DNA from: Pseudomonadota bacterium
GTDB taxonomy: Bacteria; Pseudomonadota; Alphaproteobacteria; Rhodospirillales; Magnetospirillaceae
Length of the DNA stretch: 5,303 bases
Assembly: GCA_023437865.1 (NCBI GenBank)
Contig: JAEZFE010000433.1
Location: forward strand, 1 to 5,303
Direction of reading: 5' to 3'
Every line of letters starts with the position of its first letter. Position 1 is the stretch's first letter. Of this stretch, positions 1 to 5,002 are shown one piece after another. A program made the position numbers and the translations under genes. Below the pieces are notes generated by a model. It was not told where the DNA came from and searched no databases. It worked only from the letters and a program-made list of their open reading frames with translations.

Positions 1-378
1 GGCGCCGAGATCAACGAGGCCAAGAAGATCCTGGCCAACGAGGTCACCCGCCTGTGCCACGGCGATACCGCCGCACTTGAGGCCGCCGAGACCGCGCGCA
101 AGACCTTCGAGCAGGGCGGCCTCTCCGACAACTTGCCGACCGTGGGTCTGCCCGCCGGTGAACTGGCCGCCGGCATCCCCGCCTTCGCCCTGTTCGTCAA
201 GGCCGGCTTGGCCGCCTCGAACGGCGAGGCGCGCCGTCTGATCCAGGGCGGCGGCGGCAAGGTCAACGACGTGGCGGTCAAGGATGCCGCCGATTTGGTC
301 GGCAACGATGCGCTGAAGGACGGGGTGATCAAGCTCACCGCCGGCAAGAAACGCCACGTGCTGGTGAAGCCGGAATAG
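1..378 (+). CDS. tyrS: Tyrosine--tRNA ligase, C-terminal part (5' end outside window)
   Basis: This is the last 125 codons of tyrosyl-tRNA synthetase, a cytoplasmic class I enzyme that activates tyrosine with ATP and charges tRNA-Tyr. The frame is open from base 1 and ends at TAG 376-378. The visible start, [15 protein letters not shown] followed by TRLCHG, matches the segment after the KMSKS-containing catalytic domain in bacterial TyrS. It leads into the linker ([14 protein letters not shown], residues 28-40) and then a C-terminal S4 RNA-binding domain at about residues 58-124. The S4 core is recognisable as [17 protein letters not shown] and KVND (residues 69-90). The Rossmann catalytic domain, including HIGH and KMSKS, lies upstream and cannot be assessed. 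The gene is followed directly by an intrinsic terminator, so it is the last gene of its transcript. Identity is nearly certain; only the missing 5' part limits the call. Confidence 0.96.
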   Translation, partial: GAEINEAKKILANEVTRLCHGDTAALEAAETARKTFEQGGLSDNLPTVGLPAGELAAGIPAFALFVKAGLAASNGEARRLIQGGGGKVNDVAVKDAADLVGNDALKDGVIKLTAGKKRHVLVKPE

Positions 379-392
379 GCCAGCGGAAACGG

Positions 393-420
393 AAGGGAGG
401 GCCAAGGCCCTCCCTTTTTT
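393..420 (+). terminator. Intrinsic terminator of tyrS
   Basis: Arms GGGAGGGC (395-402) and GCCCTCCC (407-414) form an 8-bp stem with a CAAG loop. The stem is followed at once by six T residues (415-420), and A393-A394 can extend the stem by pairing with the first Ts. This is the classic Rho-independent layout, 15 bases after the tyrS stop. On the opposite strand the same hairpin is followed by only two Ts, so it would serve the convergent phosphofructokinase transcript poorly. Confidence 0.93.
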
Positions 421-427
421 CGAACTC

Positions 428-1516
428 TTACTTCATCTCGCCGATATAGATGCCCAGGCCGCGCGCCGTGTGGGCGAGCGTGCCGAAGGGATCGACGGCG
501 CGGGTGATGCCGGCGATCTCGGCGATCGGGACATCGACCACCTGGCCGTGCTGCCAGGCAACCATGCGGTCGGTCTTGCCCTGGGCGACCAGATCCACGG
601 CGTGGACACCGAAGGCCGAGGCGATCAGGCGGTCGCGCATGCCGGGGGTGCCGCCGCGCTGGACGTGGCCCAGCACGGTGACACGGGTCTCGGCTTCCAC
701 CATGTCGCCCAGCTTGGCTGCCAGATACTGGCCGATGCCGCCGTAGCGGGCCTCGCCGCCGGTTTGCAGCTGGGTCAACGACTTGCCGCACTCGGTCTTG
801 CAGCCTTCGGCCACCACGATCAGGGCGTGGTTGCGGCCCTCGGCGCGGACTTCGTCGATCTTGGCGGCAATGCCTTCCAGGGTATAGGGGATCTCGGGGA
901 TCAGGATGACGTCGGCACCGCCGCCGATGCCCGACGACAAGGCGATGTGGCCCACGTCGCGGCCCATGACCTCAAGGATCATGACGCGGTGATGGCTGGC
1001 CGCGGTGGGGGCCAGGCGGTCGATGGCCTCGGTCGCCACCGACAGCGCGGTGACATAGCCGATGGCGTAATCGGTATGGGCCACGTCGTTGTCGATGGTC
1101 TTGGGGATGCCGACCATGGGCACGCCGCCCTGCTTGCACAGCTTGTTCAGGATGCGCATGGAGCCGTCGCCGCCGATCACGATCAGCGCGTCCAGGCCCA
1201 GCTCCTTGTAGCCGTCGACGAATTCCTGCGAGCGGTCCTTCTTGGTACCGTCCGGCATGGGATAGGCGAAGGGGTCGCCCTTATTGATGGTGCCCAGGAT
1301 GGTGCCACCCATCCGCAGCATCTCGCCCGAGCACAGGGTATGGTCGAACTCGACATAGGAGAGCGGACGGTTCATCAACCCCATGCTGCCGTCGCGGATG
1401 CCGAACACACGCCAGCCATAGCCGCGGATGGCGCGGTGGACCACCGCGCGCAGGGCTGCATTGAGGCCCGCGCAGTCGCCGCCGCTGGTGAGAATGCCGA
1501 TACGTTTTTCTGCCAT
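428..1516 (-). CDS. 6-phosphofructokinase, mixed ATP/pyrophosphate type
   Basis: This encodes a 362-residue phosphofructokinase that phosphorylates fructose 6-phosphate to fructose 1,6-bisphosphate in cytoplasmic glycolysis; if PPi is the donor the reaction is reversible. Motifs in order are ILTSGGDCAGLNA (8-20), GGTILGTINKG (70-80), GGDGS (115-119), PKTIDND (138-144, with D142 matching the E. coli catalytic base D127), SHHRVMILEVMGRDVG (substrate loop) and GHVQRGGTPGMRDR near the C-terminus. The length is close to the single-domain bacterial form, somewhat longer than the 320 residues of E. coli PfkA. I start it at ATG 1516, which has a strong Shine-Dalgarno sequence. The frame extends to an ATG at 1549, but that would add 11 poorly conserved residues and lacks this site. 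The donor is ambiguous: G118 matches the ATP-type glycine (E. coli G104), while K139 matches the PPi-type lysine (E. coli G124). Both pfkA and pfp would therefore be premature names. The gene is divergent from the DUF465 gene and convergent with tyrS. Confidence 0.95.
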   Translation of the reverse strand: MAEKRIGILTSGGDCAGLNAALRAVVHRAIRGYGWRVFGIRDGSMGLMNRPLSYVEFDHTLCSGEMLRMGGTILGTINKGDPFAYPMPDGTKKDRSQEFVDGYKELGLDALIVIGGDGSMRILNKLCKQGGVPMVGIPKTIDNDVAHTDYAIGYVTALSVATEAIDRLAPTAASHHRVMILEVMGRDVGHIALSSGIGGGADVILIPEIPYTLEGIAAKIDEVRAEGRNHALIVVAEGCKTECGKSLTQLQTGGEARYGGIGQYLAAKLGDMVEAETRVTVLGHVQRGGTPGMRDRLIASAFGVHAVDLVAQGKTDRMVAWQHGQVVDVPIAEIAGITRAVDPFGTLAHTARGLGIYIGEMK

Positions 1517-1521
1517 GAGTA

Positions 1522-1528
1522 CTCCTCC
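1522..1528 (-). promoter_or_regulatory. Shine-Dalgarno site deciding the phosphofructokinase start
   Basis: Read on the minus strand, GGAGGAG lies 5 bases before ATG 1516-1514. It fixes translation at MAEKRIGILTSGGD rather than at the ATG 33 bases upstream (1549), which would place this ribosome site inside the coding region. Confidence 0.85.
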
Positions 1529-1574
1529 AGGCCATACGACCTTACCCATACCGTTTCACGGCGAGTTCTGCTAC

Positions 1575-1580
1575 TGTCAA
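1575..1580 (-). promoter_or_regulatory. Possible -35 element for phosphofructokinase gene
   Basis: On the minus strand there is a perfect TTGACA hexamer about 60 bases upstream of the chosen start. The matching -10 is unclear. At 16-18 bp spacing only weak candidates such as TGAAAC are present, and the better-looking TATGGG lies 24 bp away, which is too far. The call rests on the single hexamer and its position in the divergent spacer. I could not pick a convincing promoter for the opposite (DUF465) gene in the same 98-bp spacer (1517-1614). Confidence 0.3.
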
Positions 1581-1614
1581 CCCCGAACACCGCTGCAAGT
1601 GTCCAACTTCCGTC

Positions 1615-1821
1615 ATGATTGATGACAACATTGAAGAGATCCGCCGGCAATTGGCGGAGCTTACGACTGAACATCGGGACCTGGACGACGTCATCGCCCG
1701 CATGGCCGCTGACCCGTTGATGGACCAATTGCGTCTGCAACGCCTGAAAAAGCGCAAGCTGATGCTGAAGGACCAGATCGCGCGGCTGGAAAACCAGCTG
1801 ATCCCCGACATCATCGCATAG
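1615..1821 (+). CDS. DUF465 / YdcH-like small helical protein
   Basis: This encodes a 68-residue, highly charged, probably all-helical protein. The sequence from TEHRDLDDVIARM (18-30) to the signature LQRLKKRKLMLKDQIARLE (41-59) is typical of the YdcH/DUF465 family, which is common as tiny stand-alone proteins in alphaproteobacteria. The heptad-like spacing of Leu and Ile suggests a short coiled-coil hairpin and self-association. The biochemical role of the family is not known to me, and I infer none. There is no signal peptide or membrane segment, so it should be cytoplasmic. The length is normal for the family. The start is ATG 1615; no good Shine-Dalgarno sequence precedes it (CAACTTCCGTC). 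The gene is divergent from the phosphofructokinase gene and convergent with the GGDEF-like gene, so it is probably transcribed alone. Confidence 0.88.
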   Translation: MIDDNIEEIRRQLAELTTEHRDLDDVIARMAADPLMDQLRLQRLKKRKLMLKDQIARLENQLIPDIIA

Positions 1822-1896
1822 ACATGGCCGCACCCCGGCCTTAAGGCCACCCGTGCGCCATTCGCGCAAGCCGCCCTTCCCCGCGCGGTAAAGCGC
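1822..1896. other. Convergent intergenic spacer without clear terminator
   Basis: These 75 bases lie between two convergent stops. They contain a 12-bp palindrome, GGCCTTAAGGCC (1837-1848), and a 5-bp stem, TGCGC-CATTC-GCGCA (1854-1868). Neither is followed by a T tract on either strand, so I do not call an intrinsic terminator. Transcription here may end by Rho or at these weak hairpins. Confidence 0.4.
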
Positions 1897-2634
1897 TTAG
1901 GGCAGACCCCGCCGGTCGCGGTCGGCGGCAGCCAGCGCCTGTTCCCCCCCCAAACCCGCTACCAACTCGGTCACGCCATAGGCCGGCATCAACGGGATGG
2001 GCTGGCCCATCCAGGTGAAGGGCGGCGATTTGGTTCGCGCGCAAATTTCATCGAGCTTGCCGCGCGCATGGGCGGCATCGGCCCCCGGCAACAGGATGGC
2101 GAAGTCCGAGCCGCCAAGACAGCCGACCATGTCGGTGTTGCGCAATGCGCCCACCACGTTGGCGCAGACATGGCGCATCGCCCCCTCGCCTGCCGCCAAA
2201 CCATGGAGCTGGCGCAACGCCTCGACGCCCGCCACCTGGACGATGGCCAACGTGCCATGGGCCTCGCCGCCGGTTAAAAACGACTCCAACTCGCGCATCA
2301 GCGCCCGCCGGGTCAGACACGGAACGACGGAATGACGGTCAGCCTGACGCTCAAGCCAGGCCAGCCGGCGCTCCGCCTGCTCGGCACGCCAGTGCAGGCG
2401 GTCGATCTCCGCCAGCAGCGGCTCCAGCGCGTCCAGCATGTCGGGCGTGACCGCGGCGGCCGGCAAGCCCAGCACCGAGGCCACGTCGGCGGCGCTGGGG
2501 CGCGGCGCGGGGCGCGCGGCCTGCTCGTAGGCATGGGCCGGCAGATGGCGCCTTTGGCCGTCATGGCCGTGATGGGCATATTCCTGGATCTGCCATGTGG
2601 GCTCGACACGTTCTGTGCGATAGTCATGGGCCAT
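1897..2634 (-). CDS. Degenerate GGDEF-domain protein with intact RxxD I-site (putative c-di-GMP receptor)
   Basis: This encodes a 245-residue soluble protein. The N-terminus (1-50) is low in predicted structure and rich in His (five in residues 21-34). Residues 66-98 are Leu/Glu/Arg-rich and probably form a coiled coil. A GGDEF-like domain spans about 100-243, starting at TRRALMRELE (108-117), which corresponds to the usual NRRxFxxxL. The signature is GGSDF (174-178) in place of GG(D/E)EF, so the catalytic acidic residue is Ser. The metal- and GTP-binding stretch normally written DIDxFKxxND is VQVAGVEALRQ (132-142), with its acids gone. In contrast R165-N-T-D168 sits exactly at the spacing of the product-binding I-site RxxD in PleD. 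By analogy with PopA and CdgG, I infer a c-di-GMP-binding effector, not a cyclase. The last helix is cut short after AAADRDRRGLP. There are no membrane segments. The start is ATG 2634, with GGAAG 7 bases upstream. The gene is divergent from purE. Domain assignment is firm; ligand and role are inference. Confidence 0.85.
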   Translation of the reverse strand: MAHDYRTERVEPTWQIQEYAHHGHDGQRRHLPAHAYEQAARPAPRPSAADVASVLGLPAAAVTPDMLDALEPLLAEIDRLHWRAEQAERRLAWLERQADRHSVVPCLTRRALMRELESFLTGGEAHGTLAIVQVAGVEALRQLHGLAAGEGAMRHVCANVVGALRNTDMVGCLGGSDFAILLPGADAAHARGKLDEICARTKSPPFTWMGQPIPLMPAYGVTELVAGLGGEQALAAADRDRRGLP

Positions 2635-2660
2635 GGGATTTCTTCCGCAAAATCAGCCAC

Positions 2661-2669
2661 ATCATAACA
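2661..2669 (-). promoter_or_regulatory. Extended -10 promoter for the GGDEF-like gene
   Basis: On the minus strand TGTTATGAT fits the extended -10 form TGnTATAAT with one mismatch. Initiation would fall near 2654, about 20 bases before the start codon and just ahead of the GGAAG ribosome site (2642-2646). No good -35 hexamer is seen 16-18 bp upstream, which is tolerable for an extended -10. Confidence 0.5.
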
Positions 2670-2684
2670 CAGCTCACAGCCCTC

Positions 2685-2712
2685 TTGCACGTGGGCTGGC
2701 GATTCCTATAAT
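2685..2712 (+). promoter_or_regulatory. Sigma-70 promoter of purE-purK
   Basis: TTGCAC (2685-2690) and a perfect TATAAT (2707-2712) are separated by 16 bp, a near-consensus housekeeping promoter. Transcription would start around 2719, giving a leader of about 26 bases before ATG 2746. It lies between two divergent genes, and its -35 is about 16 bp from the extended -10 of the GGDEF-like gene. RNA polymerase binding at the two sites could therefore interfere. I see no obvious purine-repressor palindrome. Confidence 0.75.
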
Positions 2713-2745
2713 CCGCCCTTTCCTCGCGGAACCGGACCGCAACGA

Positions 2746-3261
2746 ATGACAAAGACCGCGCCGCTTGTTGGCATCATCAAGGGCAGCCAATCCGATTGGG
2801 AGACCATGCGCCACGCGGCGCAGGTCCTGACCGACCTGGGCGTGCCGTATGAAACCCGGGTGGTGTCGGCCCACCGCACGCCAGCCCGCCTGGTGGAATA
2901 CGCCACCTCGGCCAAGGGGCGCGGCCTCAAGGTGGTGATCGCCGGCGCCGGTGGCGCCGCCCACCTTCCGGGCATGTGCGCGTCGATGACGCCCCTGCCG
3001 GTGCTCGGCGTGCCGGTGGAAAGCCGCACCATGAAGGGCATCGACTCGCTTTACTCCATCGTCCAGATGCCCGGCGGCGTGCCGGTCGGCACTTTGGCCA
3101 TCGGCAAGGCCGGTGCCACCAATGCCGGCCTGATGGCCGCCTCGATCCTGGCGCTGTCCGACGACGCGCTGGCCGCCCGCTTCGACGAATGGCGGTCCAA
3201 GCAGACCGACAGCGTGGCCGAGAAGCCCGTTGATCCCGAGAACCCCGAGCTGATCGTCTGA
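2746..3261 (+). CDS. purE: N5-carboxyaminoimidazole ribonucleotide mutase (PurE, class I)
   Basis: PurE moves the carboxyl group of N5-CAIR to carbon 4, giving CAIR, in de novo purine synthesis; it acts in the cytoplasm, and class I enzymes are octamers. The 171-residue product carries the complete family signature: GSQSDWETM (13-21), SAHRTP (41-46, with H43 matching the E. coli catalytic His45), [12 protein letters not shown] (66-77), LPVLGVPV (84-91) and [18 protein letters not shown] (101-118), followed by [14 protein letters not shown]. The SAHRTP form and dependence on a neighbouring purK mark it as class I, not the CO2-using class II. The C-terminal tail after residue 150 is polar and Pro-rich. 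The start at ATG 2746 places the first motif at the usual distance. The ribosome site is poor: only GGACC at 2734-2738. The gene is read from the promoter at 2685-2712 and is followed 4 bases later by purK. Confidence 0.98.
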   Translation: MTKTAPLVGIIKGSQSDWETMRHAAQVLTDLGVPYETRVVSAHRTPARLVEYATSAKGRGLKVVIAGAGGAAHLPGMCASMTPLPVLGVPVESRTMKGIDSLYSIVQMPGGVPVGTLAIGKAGATNAGLMAASILALSDDALAARFDEWRSKQTDSVAEKPVDPENPELIV

Positions 3262-3265
3262 GACC

Positions 3266-4375
3266 ATGACCACGGCGTCACCGCTTTCTTCCGGCTCCTG
3301 CGCTCCGTTGGCGCCGGGCAGCACCATCGGCATCATCGGCGGCGGCCAGCTCGGCCGCATGGCAGCCCTGGCCGCGGCAGCCCTGGGCTACCGCGTCCAC
3401 GTATTCTGCCCCGAGAAGGACAGCCCGACCGAGCAGGTGGCGGCGGCGGCCACCGTGGCCGAGTACACCGACCTTACGGCGCTGGAGGCCTTCGCCCGCG
3501 CCGTCGACGTGGTGACGTTCGAGTTCGAGAACATCCCCGCCGAAAGCGTGCGCCTGCTGGCCAGCCTGGTGCCGGTGCGCCCCAATTGGCGCGTGCTGGA
3601 AGTGGCGCAGGACCGCATCGCCGAAAAGCGCTTCTTCAATTCCATCGGCATCGAAACCGCGCCGTGGGCGGCGGTGACCTCGGCCGCCGAACTGCACGAA
3701 GCAGTGGCCCGCATCGGCCGGCCCAGCGTGCTCAAGACCACCCGCCTGGGCTATGACGGCAAGGGTCAGGCCAAAATCCTGGCCGACACCGACCTGGACG
3801 ACGCCTGGGCCAGCCTGGGCGGCGCCGAGGCCGTGCTGGAGGGCTTCATCGACTTTGCCGGCGAGGTCTCGGTGATCGTCGCGCGCGGCGTGGATGGCGG
3901 CTGGACCACCTTCGACCCGGCGTGGAACATCCACACCAATCACATCCTCGACACCACCACCATCCCCGCCCCCATCCCGCAGTCCCTGGCCGACCAGGCC
4001 GAGGAGGCTGCGCACAAGGTGGCCGAGGCGCTGGGCCTGGAGGGCCTGCTGGCGGTGGAAATGTTCATCACCAAGGACAATCGCATCCTCGCCAACGAGA
4101 TGGCGCCGCGCCCGCACAATTCGGGGCACTGGACCATCGACGCCTGCGTCACCGACCAGTTCGAGCAATTCATCCGCGCCGTTTGCGGCCTGCCGCTCGG
4201 CAATCCGGCGCGCCATTCCGACGCGGTGATGAAGAACCTGATCGGCGACGACGTGCACGACTGGCCCGAGATCCTCAAGGATCCCGACGCCAAGCTGCAC
4301 CTCTACGGCAAGGCGGAAGCCCGCTCGGGCCGCAAGATGGGCCACGTCACCCGTCTGACCCCGCGTAAGGGCTAG
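3266..4375 (+). CDS. purK: N5-carboxyaminoimidazole ribonucleotide synthase (PurK)
   Basis: PurK uses ATP and bicarbonate to convert AIR to N5-CAIR, the substrate of PurE. It is a cytoplasmic ATP-grasp enzyme. The 369-residue product shows IGIIGGGQLGRMAA (21-34, N-terminal fold), TFEFENIP (84-91), AQDRIAEKRFF (114-124), the ATP-grasp loop KTTRLGYDGKGQ (157-168), EGFIDFAGEVSV (192-203), and NEMAPRPHNSGHWT (277-290) with the metal-binding Glu278/Asn277 region. NLIGDD (324-329) closes the C-terminal domain. The length is typical, apart from about 18 Ser/Ala/Pro-rich residues before the first motif. A TTG at 3308 could be a shorter start, but ATG 3266 is placed 4 bases after the purE stop and suits translational coupling. 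No strong ribosome site is seen. A perfect inverted repeat covers the stop codon. Confidence 0.98.
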   Translation: MTTASPLSSGSCAPLAPGSTIGIIGGGQLGRMAALAAAALGYRVHVFCPEKDSPTEQVAAAATVAEYTDLTALEAFARAVDVVTFEFENIPAESVRLLASLVPVRPNWRVLEVAQDRIAEKRFFNSIGIETAPWAAVTSAAELHEAVARIGRPSVLKTTRLGYDGKGQAKILADTDLDDAWASLGGAEAVLEGFIDFAGEVSVIVARGVDGGWTTFDPAWNIHTNHILDTTTIPAPIPQSLADQAEEAAHKVAEALGLEGLLAVEMFITKDNRILANEMAPRPHNSGHWTIDACVTDQFEQFIRAVCGLPLGNPARHSDAVMKNLIGDDVHDWPEILKDPDAKLHLYGKAEARSGRKMGHVTRLTPRKG

Positions 4376-4383
4376 CCCTTACG
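4364..4383 (+). repeat. Perfect inverted repeat over the purK stop codon
   Basis: CGTAAGGGC (4364-4372) and GCCCTTACG (4375-4383) are exact reverse complements separated by TA. In RNA this gives an 8-bp hairpin with a CUAG loop, and the TAG stop (4373-4375) lies in that loop. The bases after it (GCCTTATGAC) have no T tract, so it is not a standard intrinsic terminator. It could be a weak terminator, a barrier to 3' exonucleases protecting purEK mRNA, or a protein-binding palindrome. Confidence 0.6.
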
Positions 4384-4414
4384 GCCTTATGACGATTTGG
4401 CGAAGCCCGGCAAT

Positions 4415-4450
4415 TCGTCATTGACGCCCCTGCCCACCATACGGGATTTT
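4415..4450 (+). promoter_or_regulatory. Candidate promoter and operator for the CBS-domain gene
   Basis: TTGACG (4421-4426) resembles a -35 and GATTTT (4445-4450), 18 bp downstream, a weak -10. The -35 overlaps the palindrome CGTCA-T-TGACG (4416-4426), the type of dyad a dimeric regulator may bind. A further TGACGA half-site begins at 4390, about three helical turns upstream of the last half-site. The promoter call is tentative because the -10 is poor. Confidence 0.3.
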
Positions 4451-4458
4451 TCATCAAA

Positions 4459-4478
4459 CCCCGGCCTCGATGCCGGGG
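4459..4478 (+). repeat. GC-rich hairpin in the leader of the CBS-domain gene
   Basis: CCCCGGC (4459-4465) and GCCGGGG (4472-4478) form a 7-bp, all-GC stem with a 6-base loop. It ends 17 bases before the ribosome site. No T tract follows on the plus strand, so it is unlikely to terminate transcription. It may shape the leader RNA or protect the 5' end. Confidence 0.5.
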
Positions 4479-4509
4479 AGACAATGAAAATTCCCGGGAG
4501 GTTTCGGCC

Positions 4510-4944
4510 ATGGCGTCGAGAAAAATCAGCGAAGTCATCAAGCATCAGATTCTTGCCACCCTGCCGCCCGACGCCACCGTGCGCCAGGCGGCCGGCGAGA
4601 TGGCCAGGCGGCGCATTGGCGCCATCATCGTCACCGACAACGGCAAGCTGGCCGGCATCTTCACCGAGCGCGACGGGCTGTTCCGCGTGCTGGCCGACGG
4701 GCTCGACCCCGACACCACCCGGCTCGCCGAGGTGATGACCACTAACGTCACCACCATCTCGTCCGACAAGCCGTTGCTGTCGGCGCTGCACATCATGCAG
4801 GAAAACAGCTTCCGCCATCTTCCCGTGGTGGAAAGCGGTGCCCCAAAGGGTATGCTGTCGATCCGCGACGCGCTGGATTACGAGCTGGTTCATTTCCTGC
4901 GCGACATCGAGAAAAAGGAAGCGTTGACCGAGATCATCGCCTGA
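4510..4944 (+). CDS. Two-CBS-domain protein (putative adenine-nucleotide sensor)
   Basis: This encodes a 144-residue soluble protein made almost entirely of one CBS pair (Bateman module). The first CBS domain is at about 8-64, with RRRIGAIIVTDNGKLAGIFTERD. The second is at about 73-127, with VMTTNVTTISSDKPL, FRHLPVVESG and GMLSIRD. Each ends in the G-h-h-(T/S)-x-x-D pattern that binds ribose and phosphate of adenine nucleotides (T52-D55 and S117-D120), so both sites look usable. A short charged helix (128-144) closes the protein. Stand-alone CBS pairs usually bind AMP, ADP, ATP, SAM or NAD and act through a partner; the ligand and partner here are unknown. The start at ATG 4510 is supported by GGGAGG (4496-4501), 8 bases upstream. 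It follows purK in the same direction but after 134 bases of repeats, so it probably has its own promoter. Confidence 0.92.
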   Translation: MASRKISEVIKHQILATLPPDATVRQAAGEMARRRIGAIIVTDNGKLAGIFTERDGLFRVLADGLDPDTTRLAEVMTTNVTTISSDKPLLSALHIMQENSFRHLPVVESGAPKGMLSIRDALDYELVHFLRDIEKKEALTEIIA

Positions 4945-4959
4945 GGTGCACCCCAGGCA

Positions 4960-4965
4960 TATACT
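4960..4965 (+). promoter_or_regulatory. Possible -10 element for the DedA-family gene
   Basis: TATACT matches TATAAT at five of six positions in the 58-base gap before the DedA start and would initiate near 4972. There is no convincing -35 at the right distance (TCGCCT at 17 bp). Readthrough from the CBS gene is equally possible. Confidence 0.3.
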
Positions 4966-5002
4966 CCCTCGCAACCGTGTCTAAACGACGAGCAGGCCCC
5001 TC

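Noticed and set aside
393..420. Bidirectional terminator shared by tyrS and phosphofructokinase
   Set aside because: Only the plus strand has a T tract; on the minus strand the hairpin is followed by TTCCG, which is not adequate.
1517..1549. Upstream ATG (1549) as the start of phosphofructokinase
   Set aside because: It would add MGKVVWPGGVL, which is not family-like, and would bury the strong GGAGGAG ribosome site inside the coding region.
470..1618. A 382-codon plus-strand open frame, longer than the gene opposite
   Set aside because: It is antisense to the phosphofructokinase, whose family motifs are all on the other strand. The predicted product is a low-complexity Gly/Asp/His/Ala-rich protein, as expected from a GC-rich shadow frame.
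1841..2044. Frameshifted continuation of the GGDEF-like protein in another frame
   Set aside because: The annotated frame stays GGDEF-like on both sides of the G8 run, and neither other frame gives the usual final helix (YxAKxxGRN). There is no evidence that the gene is broken.
2674..3360. A 228-codon minus-strand open frame spanning purE and its promoter
   Set aside because: It is a shadow of purE in composition and runs through a near-consensus promoter; no motif supports it.
3278..4345. A 355-codon minus-strand open frame
   Set aside because: It lies wholly antisense to purK, is rich in His/Gly/Arg/Val repeats, and has no recognisable domain.
4364..4383. Intrinsic terminator for purEK
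   Set aside because: The stem is strong, but no T run follows it, so I list it as an inverted repeat only.
4387..4974. A 195-codon minus-strand open frame over the CBS gene
   Set aside because: It is antisense to a clear two-CBS-domain gene with a good ribosome site; the antisense product has no recognisable family.
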